A stretch of DNA of 64,000 nucleotides from Stutzerimonas stutzeri (GCA_002387205.1 DGLA01000016.1:1-64000); one strand, 5' to 3'; counted from the stretch's first letter, positions 45,472 to 54,268 are shown. Notes: a model not told the origin generated them from the letters alone. Numbers and translations: made by a program.

Positions 45472-47433
45472 GTGTTTAAGAACATTCCGTTGAGTTTCAA
45501 GCTGCTTCTAATCCTGTTGTCTCCTTTGTTGGGTTTCCTGTGGCTCGCAAGCCTCTATGTAACGGACAGTTATCAGACGCTCCGGCAGATGGAAGAGACG
45601 GTCGAGGCCAGTACGGCGGCGCAAAAGATCAGTCACTTGATTACCGCCTTGCAGCGCGAGCGTGGCGCCAGTGGCGTATTTCTTGGCAGTCAGGGCCGTA
45701 CGATGAGTCGACGGTTGCCAGGCCTGCGCCAGGCAACCGATGAGGCTCTGGGCGCTGTGCAGGCGCTGGCCGGTCGCAGTGACGGCAGAATCGCGGAAGC
45801 GCTGCGTGCCCTGGAAGGACTCAAGGCGACCCGGGGTCAGATCGATAGCTTTGCCATTACCAACCTGGAATCGGGCGCTCGTTTCACAAAGGTTATCCAG
45901 TCGCTGATCAACTTTACCCATGCGCAGGAGGCCAGCGTAGCGGAGGTTGAGCTTGCACGAGCCCTGGGCGGGTTGAATCAATTCATCGAAATGAAGGAGC
46001 GGGCCGGGCGGGAGCGGGCCATGCTTGGCGTGGTGTTCAGTCAGGATCGCTTCGATGCTACCCTGCTGGCATCCTTCAGTCGCAACCTGGGCGAATTCTC
46101 TGCCTACTCGGATGGATTCAGGCGTGCGGCTTCGGAGCGGTTTTCCCGCCTGCTGGATGAAAAGCTGCAGCAGCCCAGCGCGCAGGAAGTTGCAAGGTTG
46201 CAGCGTCTCGCCTTTGAAATCCCGCTCGGAGAGAGCCTGGGTGTCAATGCCGAGAGCTGGTTCGAAACCTCGACCAGTCGAATCGACCTGATGAGCGAAC
46301 TGGAGCAGATGCTGGCGGAAAACGTGCGCGACCTGGCCGTACAGGCACGAGAGGAGGCACGTGGCGCCCTGTGGACGACGCTTGCTGCAGTAATCGTTGC
46401 GCTGGCTGCCGTCGCGGGCTTGTCCTGGCTCATCATCCGCAACATCAAGGTTGCCGTATCGGACGTCAACCGCACATTGCTGGCGCTTTCGGCGCGTGAC
46501 CTCACCGCGAAAGCCGTTTACGAGGGCAAGGATGAATTTGGCGAGATCTCGCGCAACCTGAACAACATGGCAGCGGAGCTTCAGCAGGTCGTCCAGGAGA
46601 TCGGCAACGCAACCGTTCAGGTGGCAACCGCCGCCGAAGAGTCTTCAGCGGTCACCGTCCAGACGAGTGAAAGCATAGAACGGCAGCGTCAGGGAACGGA
46701 GCTGGTGGTCACGGCCATCAACGAGATGAGCGCAACCGTTCGTGATGTGGCGAAAAGCACCAGCGATGCGGCCGAGCTGTCGCAGCGGCTCAATCAGAAC
46801 ACCGCCCAAGGCCGCAGCGAGGTGCAGAACACCATCGACCTCATCCGCCAGCTTTCCGAGCAGGCTGACCAGACCGCGCAGATCATCGGGAAACTGAAGA
46901 ACGAGAGTGATTCGATCTCCTCTGTGCTCGACGTTATCCGTGGCATCGCCGATCAGACGAACCTTCTGGCCTTGAACGCTGCAATCGAGGCTGCGCGAGC
47001 CGGAGAGCACGGTCGTGGCTTTGCCGTGGTGGCTTCGGAGGTACGGATGCTTGCCCAGAAGACCCAGGAGTCCACTGGCAACATCCAGGACATGATCGGC
47101 AATCTGCAGGCCGGCGCTGATCGGGCTGCACGCTCCATGCAGGAAACGCTTGCCAAGGCTCAGGCCGGTGCCAGCAATATTGGGCGAGCCGGGGACCTGC
47201 TGGCGGAAATTGCCGAAGGGGTTGCCGGCATCAGCGACCGCAATATCCAGATCGCGACTGCGGCAGAAGAGCAGAGCGCTGTTGCCGAAGACATCAACCG
47301 CAATGTGGTCGAGATCAACGACGTCGCCATTCAGGTCAGTGCGGGTGCAGAGCAGACTGCGGCCACAAGTCTGGAGCTTGCGCGCCTCGCCGAGCATCAG
47401 CAGCAATTGGTGGGTCGTTTCAAGGTCGCCTGA
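45472..47433 (+). CDS. Methyl-accepting chemotaxis protein with NIT sensor domain
   Basis: A 653-residue chemoreceptor. Helix 1 (about 8-30) anchors a large periplasmic domain (about 31-300) with QRERGASGVFLGSQG and MKERAGRERAMLGVVF, which match the nitrate- and nitrite-sensing (NIT) family. Helix 2 (about 303-327) leads to a HAMP domain and a methyl-accepting coiled coil with the conserved hairpin DQTNLLALNAAIEAARAGEH, where CheA/CheW bind. The GTG at 45472 is chosen for GAGG upstream. No CheR/CheB pentapeptide tail is evident. The ligand is inferred only from domain type. Confidence 0.9.
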   Translation: MFKNIPLSFKLLLILLSPLLGFLWLASLYVTDSYQTLRQMEETVEASTAAQKISHLITALQRERGASGVFLGSQGRTMSRRLPGLRQATDEALGAVQALAGRSDGRIAEALRALEGLKATRGQIDSFAITNLESGARFTKVIQSLINFTHAQEASVAEVELARALGGLNQFIEMKERAGRERAMLGVVFSQDRFDATLLASFSRNLGEFSAYSDGFRRAASERFSRLLDEKLQQPSAQEVARLQRLAFEIPLGESLGVNAESWFETSTSRIDLMSELEQMLAENVRDLAVQAREEARGALWTTLAAVIVALAAVAGLSWLIIRNIKVAVSDVNRTLLALSARDLTAKAVYEGKDEFGEISRNLNNMAAELQQVVQEIGNATVQVATAAEESSAVTVQTSESIERQRQGTELVVTAINEMSATVRDVAKSTSDAAELSQRLNQNTAQGRSEVQNTIDLIRQLSEQADQTAQIIGKLKNESDSISSVLDVIRGIADQTNLLALNAAIEAARAGEHGRGFAVVASEVRMLAQKTQESTGNIQDMIGNLQAGADRAARSMQETLAKAQAGASNIGRAGDLLAEIAEGVAGISDRNIQIATAAEEQSAVAEDINRNVVEINDVAIQVSAGAEQTAATSLELARLAEHQQQLVGRFKVA

Positions 47434-47508
47434 GGGTTTCGCTGGGCGCTGGCTGGGCTGCGCCTGCCGGCGCTCGGCTGAGCTTGTTGAGCATCTGTAC
47501 TTCCTGGG

Positions 47509-47536
47509 CGTGGCGGGGAATGTTTGCCCCGCCACG
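47509..47536 (+). terminator. 10-bp hairpin after the chemoreceptor gene
   Basis: CGTGGCGGGG pairs perfectly with CCCCGCCACG across an 8-nt loop, 75 bp beyond the chemoreceptor stop and 41 bp before the SDR start. No U-tract, so it may be an attenuator or weak terminator. Confidence 0.5.
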
Positions 47537-47577
47537 GCTGTCAGCTTATGAACGACAGCAAACCCGGAGAGACAGAC

Positions 47578-48552
47578 ATGAACGAAACCAGGCTCGAGGG
47601 CACCGTGGTGGTGATCACCGGCGCGTCCAGCGGCATTGGCCGTGCTGCGGCGCAGGCGTTCGCGCGTGAACAGGCGCGCGTGGTCCTGGCAGCGCGGGAC
47701 GAAGAAGCGCTGCACGAGGTGGCCAACGAATGCCGGGCACTGGGCGCTGAGGCTCTGGTGGTGCCAACCGACATGACCCTGAGCGACTCGGTCGAACAAC
47801 TGGCCAGCGCCGCTGCCGAATTCGGCCACGGCTCCATCGATATCTGGGTCAACAATGCCGGGGTAGGCGCCGTTGGGGCATTCGACGAGACGCCGCTGGA
47901 CGCTCACGAACAAGTGGTGCAGACCGACCTGCTCGGCTATCTGCGCGGCGCCCATGTGGTCCTGCCGTATTTCAAGCAGCAGAACAGCGGAATACTGATC
48001 AACACGCTATCGGTGGGCAGCTGGGTGCCGCAGCCCTATGCGGTGGCATATTCGGCTGCCAAATTCGGTCTACGCGGGTTTTCACATGCTTTGCGCGGCG
48101 AGCTGGCGCAGTGGCCGGGCATTCATGTCTGCGACGTCTATCCGTCAATGGTGGACACGCCCGGTTTCCGCGATGGGGGCAATTTCGCCGGCCGTTCCCT
48201 GCAACCGCCGCCTCCCTTGTGCGACCCGCGCCAGGTCGCCGATGCGATGGTCAGCCTTGCCCTGCATCCGCGGCATACGACTTCAGTGGGCCTGAGCGCC
48301 ACGTTGCTGCGCTTCGCGCACTTCATCACGCCGGGTTTCGATCGCCTGTCCGGCCTGCTCACAGGGGCAGCCCTGCGTCGGGCTGACCGTGTCGCGCCGT
48401 CGTCCGGCAATCTGTTTCATCCTGCCCTTGGCGAACGGCGTATTGATGGTGGCTGGCGCCGGGATGAAAAGCGCCAGCGCAACCTGATGCTTGCCGGAGG
48501 CATCGCTGCTGCAGGCGTCCTGGGGCTGTTGCTCGCCAAACGTCGCGGGTGA
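47578..48552 (+). CDS. SDR oxidoreductase with C-terminal membrane anchor
   Basis: A 324-residue SDR: VITGASSGIGRAAAQAFA cofactor site, NNAG, catalytic Ser in INTLSVGSWVP and YSAAKFG. After the Rossmann domain (about 1-245) comes a 60-residue linker and a hydrophobic C-terminal segment (LMLAGGIAAAGVLGLLLAKR) followed by basic residues, suggesting membrane attachment. GGAGAG lies upstream of the ATG at 47578; an in-frame ATG at 47548 is possible. Substrate unknown. Confidence 0.88.
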   Translation: MNETRLEGTVVVITGASSGIGRAAAQAFAREQARVVLAARDEEALHEVANECRALGAEALVVPTDMTLSDSVEQLASAAAEFGHGSIDIWVNNAGVGAVGAFDETPLDAHEQVVQTDLLGYLRGAHVVLPYFKQQNSGILINTLSVGSWVPQPYAVAYSAAKFGLRGFSHALRGELAQWPGIHVCDVYPSMVDTPGFRDGGNFAGRSLQPPPPLCDPRQVADAMVSLALHPRHTTSVGLSATLLRFAHFITPGFDRLSGLLTGAALRRADRVAPSSGNLFHPALGERRIDGGWRRDEKRQRNLMLAGGIAAAGVLGLLLAKRRG

Positions 48553-48600
48553 CGCAGGGGTGCCGGTGATCGCGACGATGACCCCGGCAAGCCGGGCTGC

Positions 48601-49467
48601 TCAGCGAGGAGGCAGGCAATCCAGCGAGCCGAGGTCTCGACGCATATCCTGCAGCTTTTCATCGAGATGGCGACGCTGGGGCGCATCGGCCCGTTCGTAC
48701 AGATCGGCAATGAGATCGAGAGTGGCCTGCTCGATGCGGGGAAAGGCGGCGCGATATGCCTCGGTCCAATAGACCTCGCGGTCTTGCAGCAAACTGGCGA
48801 TGCGCTGGTCGAACCCTGGCTGTTGCCGGTCCCTGATGGCGTCGACCAGCGCCCGCTGCCATTGGGATCGGTTGTTTATCCAGAGCCGGTTCTGCTCACC
48901 GAGCGCGTGCGCCCATTCGAGGATGCGCTGGCGCTGCATCGCGTTGGTGCTGCCGATCCATTGCTCGATACGCTCCTGCATACGCTCGGCGCGCTGGCGG
49001 ACCTGCTCCTCTGGCGGCGGCTGCAGGTATTTCTTCTCCCGTTCCCTGCGGTCCTCTTCGAACTGTTCTTCTAGTTCACGCACCTGTCTGTCACTGAGGT
49101 CGCGCAGCAGCTGAACAGTGGTCGGCGTGATTTCCAGGGCGATCGCCTGGATCGCCTGCTGCGCTTCGTGCGAGTGCGCGCGGAGCGCCGGTTCATCCAG
49201 CGCGCCCTGTCGAACCTCGACCTGCAAGCGCTCGATAAGATCCAGGTAGCCGGGTAGTTGCGTTTGGCAGTGCCAGCTGATGTGTTGCCGTAGCTGCTCG
49301 CGAAAGCGCGTCTGCTGCTCGCGGTTCATGTCCAGGTAGTCGTTGAGCGTCCAGGGGATCAGCAGATCGAGATTGCGGTAGGCCAGGTTCATGCGACTGC
49401 AGCCGACCAGCACTGCGCATGCCAGCATGATGATCGTTGCGCGCCCAATCGCTTGGCGGATCTGCAT
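48601..49467 (-). CDS. DUF6279-like lipoprotein
   Basis: A 288-residue lipoprotein with lipobox LVGC (IIMLACAVLVGCSR) followed by MNLAYRNLDLLIPWTLNDYL, the pattern of a gammaproteobacterial lipoprotein family (DUF6279). The remainder is almost entirely helical and charged, with long coiled-coil-like stretches (VRELEEQFEEDRREREKKYL). GAGGACT precedes the ATG at 49467; the frame is open upstream to 49638 without homology. Function unknown. Confidence 0.85.
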   Translation of the reverse strand: MQIRQAIGRATIIMLACAVLVGCSRMNLAYRNLDLLIPWTLNDYLDMNREQQTRFREQLRQHISWHCQTQLPGYLDLIERLQVEVRQGALDEPALRAHSHEAQQAIQAIALEITPTTVQLLRDLSDRQVRELEEQFEEDRREREKKYLQPPPEEQVRQRAERMQERIEQWIGSTNAMQRQRILEWAHALGEQNRLWINNRSQWQRALVDAIRDRQQPGFDQRIASLLQDREVYWTEAYRAAFPRIEQATLDLIADLYERADAPQRRHLDEKLQDMRRDLGSLDCLPPR

Positions 49468-49653
49468 CGGAGTCCTCGTCTGGTCTACGGTTGTTGTCAG
49501 AGCACTTCTGTAGAGCCGCGAACGCTCCCGGCAGTTCGGGAAGAACAGCAACGGCTTGTTTCCGCGAGAAAAACGCCGGCTGCTGTGGTCCCAGAAGAAG
49601 GGCAACGCCAGGCGCGGGCCCTGCATACCTGAAAACAATCAGCGGAGGTGGTT

Positions 49654-49842
49654 ATGCAACGCAGGATCAGGCATCTGACTGGAGATGAAGTGCCGCAGGG
49701 CTGGCGTCCGACCTGGGTCACCTGCTGGGTGGTCGAGATCGACGGCCAGACGATTGCAGGGCCCTATGCCACCGAGGCAGAAGCGCAGGCCGTACTGGAT
49801 GGAGAGCAAGACCCCAGGGTCTCGCAAACCCCTACGCCCTGA
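49654..49842 (+). CDS. Small hypothetical protein
   Basis: A 62-residue protein beginning MQRRIRHLTGDEVPQGW and containing TWVTCWVVEIDGQTIAGPYA followed by an AEAQAVLDGEQ helix. GGAGG lies 6 nt before the ATG and coding bias looks natural, so I take it as real. The pattern of strands plus a short helix suggests a tiny SPOR/host-attachment-like fold, but no family is recognised. Its 3' end nearly abuts the convergent lipoprotein gene. Confidence 0.6.
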   Translation: MQRRIRHLTGDEVPQGWRPTWVTCWVVEIDGQTIAGPYATEAEAQAVLDGEQDPRVSQTPTP

Positions 49843-49849
49843 GCGTTGG

Positions 49850-50389
49850 TCACTGGCATTGGCTGGGGCAGAGCATCTCAGATTCGGAAGGCGATGGAGG
49901 GGGTTCGACCAGCTGCGAAACCAGCTCCAACGCCTTGTCGAAGTCCGGGTAACCGCTTTGCGCCACGTCCAGTTCGGCATATTCCATGCGGTATTGCTCG
50001 GCTTTTTCGGCGTCGCGCTCATCGATCAGATAAGGCTCGTCATAGATCTTGTAGAGCAAGGCAACCGCATGTGGGTGGCCTTTGGCGCGGGCCTGTTCGA
50101 GCAGGCGCAGCACTCCGGATTGCTGCGGCCCTTGTCGAATCAGTAGCAGGGCCTGATAGAACTCGGTTTCGCCACGCTCATCCAGGCGCGCGCTGCGGTC
50201 GAGCAGCGCACCGGCCAGCTCATAGCCGTCTTCGTCACCCACCGCGATGAGTATCTTGGCCTGCATCAGGTCGTTCTGGTAAAGCAGCCGCTCGGCGCGG
50301 CATGCGCTGCCGCTGGCTGGTTCGTCGCAGGACTGTGAGGCGCAGCCGCCAAGGGTCATGAGCAGTCCTATCACCAAAGCTTTCTTCAT
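49850..50389 (-). CDS. Hypothetical lipoprotein with Sel1/TPR-like helices
   Basis: A 179-residue lipoprotein with signal and lipobox LGGC (MKKALVIGLLMTLGGCA). The mature part has Ala/Leu-rich paired helices with RLLEQARAKGHPHAVALLYKI, resembling a Sel1-type repeat, so protein binding in the periplasm is possible. Cys residues near the N-terminus (SCDEPASGSAC) and C-terminus (CPSQC) could form disulfides. It is followed upstream by a periplasmic binding protein on the same strand. Confidence 0.8.
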   Translation of the reverse strand: MKKALVIGLLMTLGGCASQSCDEPASGSACRAERLLYQNDLMQAKILIAVGDEDGYELAGALLDRSARLDERGETEFYQALLLIRQGPQQSGVLRLLEQARAKGHPHAVALLYKIYDEPYLIDERDAEKAEQYRMEYAELDVAQSGYPDFDKALELVSQLVEPPPSPSESEMLCPSQCQ

Positions 50390-50466
50390 CGCAGCCTTGT
50401 TCTCTTGTTTGGTTGGGTATCAGCGCGTTCTGACCAGCAGGCCGCGCGTCTGTTCAGCACAGCATC

Positions 50467-51228
50467 TCATTGTTGGGGCGCCATGGGCATCAGCCCGTAG
50501 CGATGCAGCAGGACTTGCCATTGCGGGTCATCTGGCAGCTGCTTGAGGACCTCGTTGAGGTAGAGAGTAACAGCGTCGCCCAGCGAATCGGTCAGCAGAA
50601 CATGCCTGGAAAAGCGATACAGGGGGCGCGCTGAGATGTACAGGTCACCGAAGTCGTGCTGCTTACGGTAGTAAAACAGGGTCGAGCGTGAGATCAACAA
50701 GGTGTGGATTCGCCCGGACAACAGCTTCTCGATATTTTGCAGGTCCGTGCGCACGTCCTGGCGCTCTATCTTCTTGCGGGCGATATCGGCTTCCAGCCCC
50801 TTGTAGCGATGACCGAGTACGCCTCCCAGCGTGTGGCCGTGAAGGGATTCGGGCGTTAGGTAATCGAAAGGGGCGTCCGGCAGGGAGACGAAATCCTGCT
50901 GATCCATAAGGAGCGGCGCCGACCATTGGGCATGCCTGGTCGATGCCGCGGTAAAAAAACTCGGCGTGGCCCACAGGAGTACGCCCGGCCGGCCCTTCGC
51001 CAGATGGATGTCGATGCGTTTGCGCGGCAGCGTGATCAGTTCGAATAGGAAGCGTTGATCGTTCAGCGGATGCTGGTTGAGCCAATCGACGAAGTCATGC
51101 GAGAGGCCGTGCCTGTCATCGACGATAAAGGGAGGCGAGAGGTGATAGGTCCAGACTTCGATGCGCTCTTTTGCACCGCCAAACAGAGGCAGCAGTGCCA
51201 GCACCATCACCAGGACGACTTTCTGCAT
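50467..51228 (-). CDS. Periplasmic solute-binding protein-like (SBP_bac_3 type)
   Basis: A 253-residue exported protein with a signal peptide (MQKVVLVMVLALLPLFGGA) and a type II periplasmic-binding fold: EVWTYHLSPPFIVDDRHGLSHDF at the ligand-entry strand, and HTLGGVLGHRYKGLEADI for the second lobe. No permease or ATPase is next to it, so it may be a sensory or orphan receptor. Ligand unknown. It lies upstream of the lipoprotein gene on the same strand with a 77-bp gap. Confidence 0.85.
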   Translation of the reverse strand: MQKVVLVMVLALLPLFGGAKERIEVWTYHLSPPFIVDDRHGLSHDFVDWLNQHPLNDQRFLFELITLPRKRIDIHLAKGRPGVLLWATPSFFTAASTRHAQWSAPLLMDQQDFVSLPDAPFDYLTPESLHGHTLGGVLGHRYKGLEADIARKKIERQDVRTDLQNIEKLLSGRIHTLLISRSTLFYYRKQHDFGDLYISARPLYRFSRHVLLTDSLGDAVTLYLNEVLKQLPDDPQWQVLLHRYGLMPMAPQQ

Positions 51229-51373
51229 GGCTCACCTTTTCTGAAGGATGCCTGAACGGTACTGATCACTGCTGAAACGAAAGCAGCAGGATGCCTTAGC
51301 TGTTGTTACAACCAGCATAGGTCAAGGCGGGTTGGGCGTGGGTTTTTGCCAAAGGGCAGCCGGGTGGCTGCGG

Positions 51374-52096
51374 TCAGAAACGTTCGTGCTCGCCGAGAAA
51401 GCGCCACTCGTGGACCGGCAGTTTCGCCATCGACAGGCGGCCAATACGGATGCGCTTGCAGTTGAGCATCTGCAGCCCGATGGCCTCGCACAGCAGGCGG
51501 ATGTCGCCTGCCTGCGGTGCCTTGAGCACGATGCGCAGTCGGGTTTCGTTCTGCCAGCTGGCTTTGGCCTTGGGCAGGATCCGACCGCGATGACCGATAC
51601 CCTTGGCAAGCAACTCCAGGCCGCCATCCTCGGGCTCTCCAGCTACCTCCACAACGTATTCCTGTTCGAGCTTGTCCCGTGGGTCGCCCAGTTTACGGAT
51701 GATCTCGCGTTGCTGGCTGAACACCACCAGGCCGCTGGCGTGCGGCTCAAGTGGCAGGAGCGCGGTGTGGCGCACCAGATGTCGTTCGCGAGGGGCGAGC
51801 TGAGAAGGGTCACCGGACCAGTGGCTGGCGTTGGCCAGTTGCCGCTGCGCATCGCTGGGCTCGCTCGCGGTAGGCTCTCCGGCAGGCTTGTGCCACAGCA
51901 GGGTGACCGGCGGCATTTCGGTTGCAGTTGCGCCAGGTAGCAACTCGACACGCTGGGCATCTACCTTGAAGAAGGGCGTCTCGATGACCTGACCATCAAC
52001 GCTGACCCAGCCGCCCTCGATATAAAGCTCGGCCTCGCGCCGTGAACAGCCGAATTGTTCGGCTACGCGTTTGGACAAGCGGATCGGGTCAGTCAT
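51374..52096 (-). CDS. RsuA/RluF-like pseudouridine synthase homologue with altered active site
   Basis: A 240-residue protein with an N-terminal S4 RNA-binding domain (MTDPIRLSKRVAEQFGCSRREAELYIEGG) and a pseudouridine-synthase fold (from about 60; TLLWHKPAGEPT, KLEQEYVVEVAGE, LLCEAIGLQMLNCKRIRIG). In the active-site block where the family has GRLDxxTxGL, this protein reads LPLEPHASGL: the catalytic Asp is Glu and the Arg is Pro. It may be inactive as a synthase and act as an RNA-binding factor, or use Glu. The start at 52096 fits the family. Confidence 0.85.
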   Translation of the reverse strand: MTDPIRLSKRVAEQFGCSRREAELYIEGGWVSVDGQVIETPFFKVDAQRVELLPGATATEMPPVTLLWHKPAGEPTASEPSDAQRQLANASHWSGDPSQLAPRERHLVRHTALLPLEPHASGLVVFSQQREIIRKLGDPRDKLEQEYVVEVAGEPEDGGLELLAKGIGHRGRILPKAKASWQNETRLRIVLKAPQAGDIRLLCEAIGLQMLNCKRIRIGRLSMAKLPVHEWRFLGEHERF

Positions 52097-52189
52097 GTAA
52101 TTCTCGGGTGTCGCGGGGGGAGGGAACCTTGCGAGCTGCTGCGTCAAAACAGGAGGGCGGAAGCTCGCGTGTTCGGCTATCGGCTGCGT

Positions 52190-52375
52190 TTACTTCTTGC
52201 TGATAGTGATCTGCCGCGATGGGCCCTGGGTCTGACCACTGACCCCGTTGGGGATCTTCTGGACTTCGCCACCGGCCTTCAGGAAGGCGGCCATCTGGTT
52301 GGCGAGCGATTCGCTGGTTTCGCTGGCGGGTTCGGGTTTGCGCTTGGCGGATGTGGTCTTGGCGGCCATCGTCAT
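52190..52375 (-). CDS. Small basic conserved hypothetical protein
   Basis: A 61-residue protein (MTMAAKTTSAKRKPEPASE ... SRQITISKK) with a Lys/Ser/Pro-rich head and a short helix SLANQMAAFLKAGGEVQKIP. AAAGGAAACAG precedes the ATG at 52375. I recall similar short proteins in pseudomonads but no established function; nucleic-acid or ribosome association would fit the charge. It is upstream of the pseudouridine-synthase homologue on the same strand, 93 bp away. Confidence 0.7.
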   Translation of the reverse strand: MTMAAKTTSAKRKPEPASETSESLANQMAAFLKAGGEVQKIPNGVSGQTQGPSRQITISKK

Positions 52376-52647
52376 CTGTTTCCTTTGGTCAGTCGAACCG
52401 GACATTATACAGATCTGGCTAAATTTTGTTCGATTTATGTCGATTTTCACTTGGGCCGATGGGTGAGCGTGTTGGTGAAGCTGACCGGAGGTTCGGTTTT
52501 CCCATCTGCCAAGCGGCTCTGGCATGAGCAGTTACCTGCCGGGGGCGTGCGACTCCCGACATAGCCCACGTATTGCCGCAGTAGGCGGCGCACCGCAGGG
52601 CAACTGGCCTGCTAGAATCGCCGGCTTCGACCCAGAGGATTCGTGAG

Positions 52648-53484
52648 ATGGCTGCAATCGGGCGTTTCAACAGCCTGCAAATTGTCAAACACACCGGTTT
52701 CGGTCTCTACCTGGACGGAGGGCCGGATGGCGAAATCCTGCTGCCCAACCGCTACATCCCGAAGGATACGCCGACCGAAGTGGACGACTGGCTGAATGTG
52801 TTCGTCTACCTCGACAGTGAAGACAAGCTCATCGCCACAACCGAGAAACCCAAGGTCCAGGTCGGAGAATTCGCCAGTCTCAAGGTTGCGGAGATCAACC
52901 GGATCGGATTGTTTCTCGACTGGGGTTTGCCCAAGGACCTGTTGCTACCCCATTCCGAGGAAAAGCGACCCCTGAAGGAGGGCGACTACTGCGTCGTTCA
53001 TGTGTACCTCGACAAGCACACCCGCCGCATCACCGCCACGGCGCGGCTGGACCGCTACCTGGACAAGACCCCGGCGCGCTACAGGGTCGGCGAGGCCGTC
53101 GATCTGCTGGTCGTAGAGGCAACCGATCTGGGGCATAAGGCGATTATCAACGGTAAGCATTGGGGTCTGATTCACAAGAACGAGGCATTCAAGTTTCTGC
53201 GCGGCGGCATCCGCGAGAAGGGTTACATCAAGGAAGTGCGCGCCGACGGCAAGATCAGCCTGAGCCTGCAACCGGTGGGCAGCGAGGCGGCCGATGCGTT
53301 GCAGGCGCTGATCCTCCAGAAGCTGCAGGAGAACCAGGGCAGCCTCGCGGTGAGCGACAAGTCCCCTGCGGATGAAATCGCACGCCTGTTTGGCGTCAGC
53401 AAGGGCAACTTCAAGAAAGCCATCGGCGGCCTGTACAAGCAGGGCCGTATCGTCATCCATCCCGACCGCATCGAGCGCGCCTGA
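52648..53484 (+). CDS. cvfB: CvfB/YitL-type S1 RNA-binding protein
   Basis: A 278-residue cytoplasmic protein with tandem S1-type OB domains and a C-terminal winged helix, as in CvfB of Gram-positives. GRFNSLQIVKHTGFGLYLDG, VAEINRIGLFLDWGLPKDLLLP and GYIKEVRADGKISLSLQP are S1 blocks; EIARLFGVSKGNFKKAIGGLYKQGRI is the winged helix. Family members influence virulence gene expression or translation, but the molecular role is unclear. GAGGATTCGTGAG precedes the ATG. Confidence 0.93.
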   Translation: MAAIGRFNSLQIVKHTGFGLYLDGGPDGEILLPNRYIPKDTPTEVDDWLNVFVYLDSEDKLIATTEKPKVQVGEFASLKVAEINRIGLFLDWGLPKDLLLPHSEEKRPLKEGDYCVVHVYLDKHTRRITATARLDRYLDKTPARYRVGEAVDLLVVEATDLGHKAIINGKHWGLIHKNEAFKFLRGGIREKGYIKEVRADGKISLSLQPVGSEAADALQALILQKLQENQGSLAVSDKSPADEIARLFGVSKGNFKKAIGGLYKQGRIVIHPDRIERA

Positions 53485-53550
53485 CCTCCGGCGGTTCACC
53501 AGGCGTTCCCGTGACATTCAGGTTGCGGTAGAGATCCTTCTTCTAAGGCA

Positions 53551-53585
53551 GCCCGCCGCACCCATGCGGCGCGGGCTTCTTTATT
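53551..53585 (+). terminator. Intrinsic terminator of cvfB
   Basis: GCCCGCCGCA folds with TGCGGCGCGGGC (2-nt bulge) around a short loop, followed by TTCTTTATT, a reasonable U-rich tail. It lies 67 bp beyond the cvfB stop. Confidence 0.8.
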
Positions 53586-54037
53586 GCCGCTCCAGGCAGC
53601 CTTCAGCTGAACGACCTCTCCAGGACCCCGTTCCTACCGGAGCTCCATTCGCTCTGTCGCCAGTATTACTGGATGTAACGGCGCGGAACTTGACAGAACG
53701 TACCAGGTCCAGAAAGAGCGCCCGGATATCGAAGTGATGCTGTCTGGTAAAGGCCTGCTCGCCAGGTTCAGAGGCAAGAGGTGAGCGCGGCGGAGTACCA
53801 GTGCGAACGTCGTCAGGATTCGGGCTCGCTCTGAGTACTGCCTCGACAGGTCAGCGACCAACCTGCCGCGTCCCCTTCTGGACGGGTTAGGCGCTGGCAA
53901 TAGCGCAGCGATTAAGCATTCGCACAACAAGGCGCGGCAGCGCTGCCACCAACAACAAGATCCAAGCAAGCTAATTCGTGTCGGCGGTCTGGTTATAGAT
54001 CAGTGCTGCGGACGGTCCTGTGGGTTGTTGATCGGGG

Positions 54038-54053
54038 CGTCTGCATTCAGACG
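54038..54053 (+). promoter_or_regulatory. Small hairpin just upstream of ops
   Basis: CGTCTG-CATT-CAGACG forms a perfect 6-bp stem with a 4-nt loop 16 bp before the ops element. It could be part of the JUMPstart RNA structure. Confidence 0.45.
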
Positions 54054-54069
54054 GGCTGCCTGCGTTCAG

Positions 54070-54081
54070 GGCGGTAGCGTG
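54070..54081 (+). promoter_or_regulatory. ops element (JUMPstart) for RfaH-type antitermination
   Basis: GGCGGTAGCGTG is an exact match to the enterobacterial ops pause/RfaH-recruitment site, and its flanks (TTCAG before, CCCTAA after) resemble the wider JUMPstart consensus. It lies 188 bp upstream of the first EPS gene on the same strand, the usual place for polysaccharide operons. RfaH itself is not encoded in the window. Confidence 0.85.
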
Positions 54082-54268
54082 CCCTAAGCGAGAGGGTAGA
54101 GCGTATGGGCGAGGGAGCCTGCAAGGGTTGTGAATCGTGTCGTGCAGCGAATGTGCAACTGTTAGGGATATTTGCGGTCTGTTGCGTGTCTATGCCTCCT
54201 CACAACATCCAGGCGTCGCGGCCAGAGGCGGGTATGAACACCAATTTATCTCCGAGAAGGGATTCCAA

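Larger units (their letters stand above)
53485..54268 (+). other. Long leader/intergenic region upstream of the exopolysaccharide cluster
   Basis: The 784 bp contain the cvfB terminator, then about 450 bp without recognisable genes, and finally the JUMPstart/ops region and 5' leader of the EPS operon. No supported small ORF. A promoter is expected between about 53950 and 54030 but I cannot place it with confidence. Confidence 0.6.

Noticed and set aside
53590..54137. Possible small genes in the long gap before the EPS cluster
   Set aside because: Frames are short, lack ribosome sites and overlap the cvfB terminator or the JUMPstart region.
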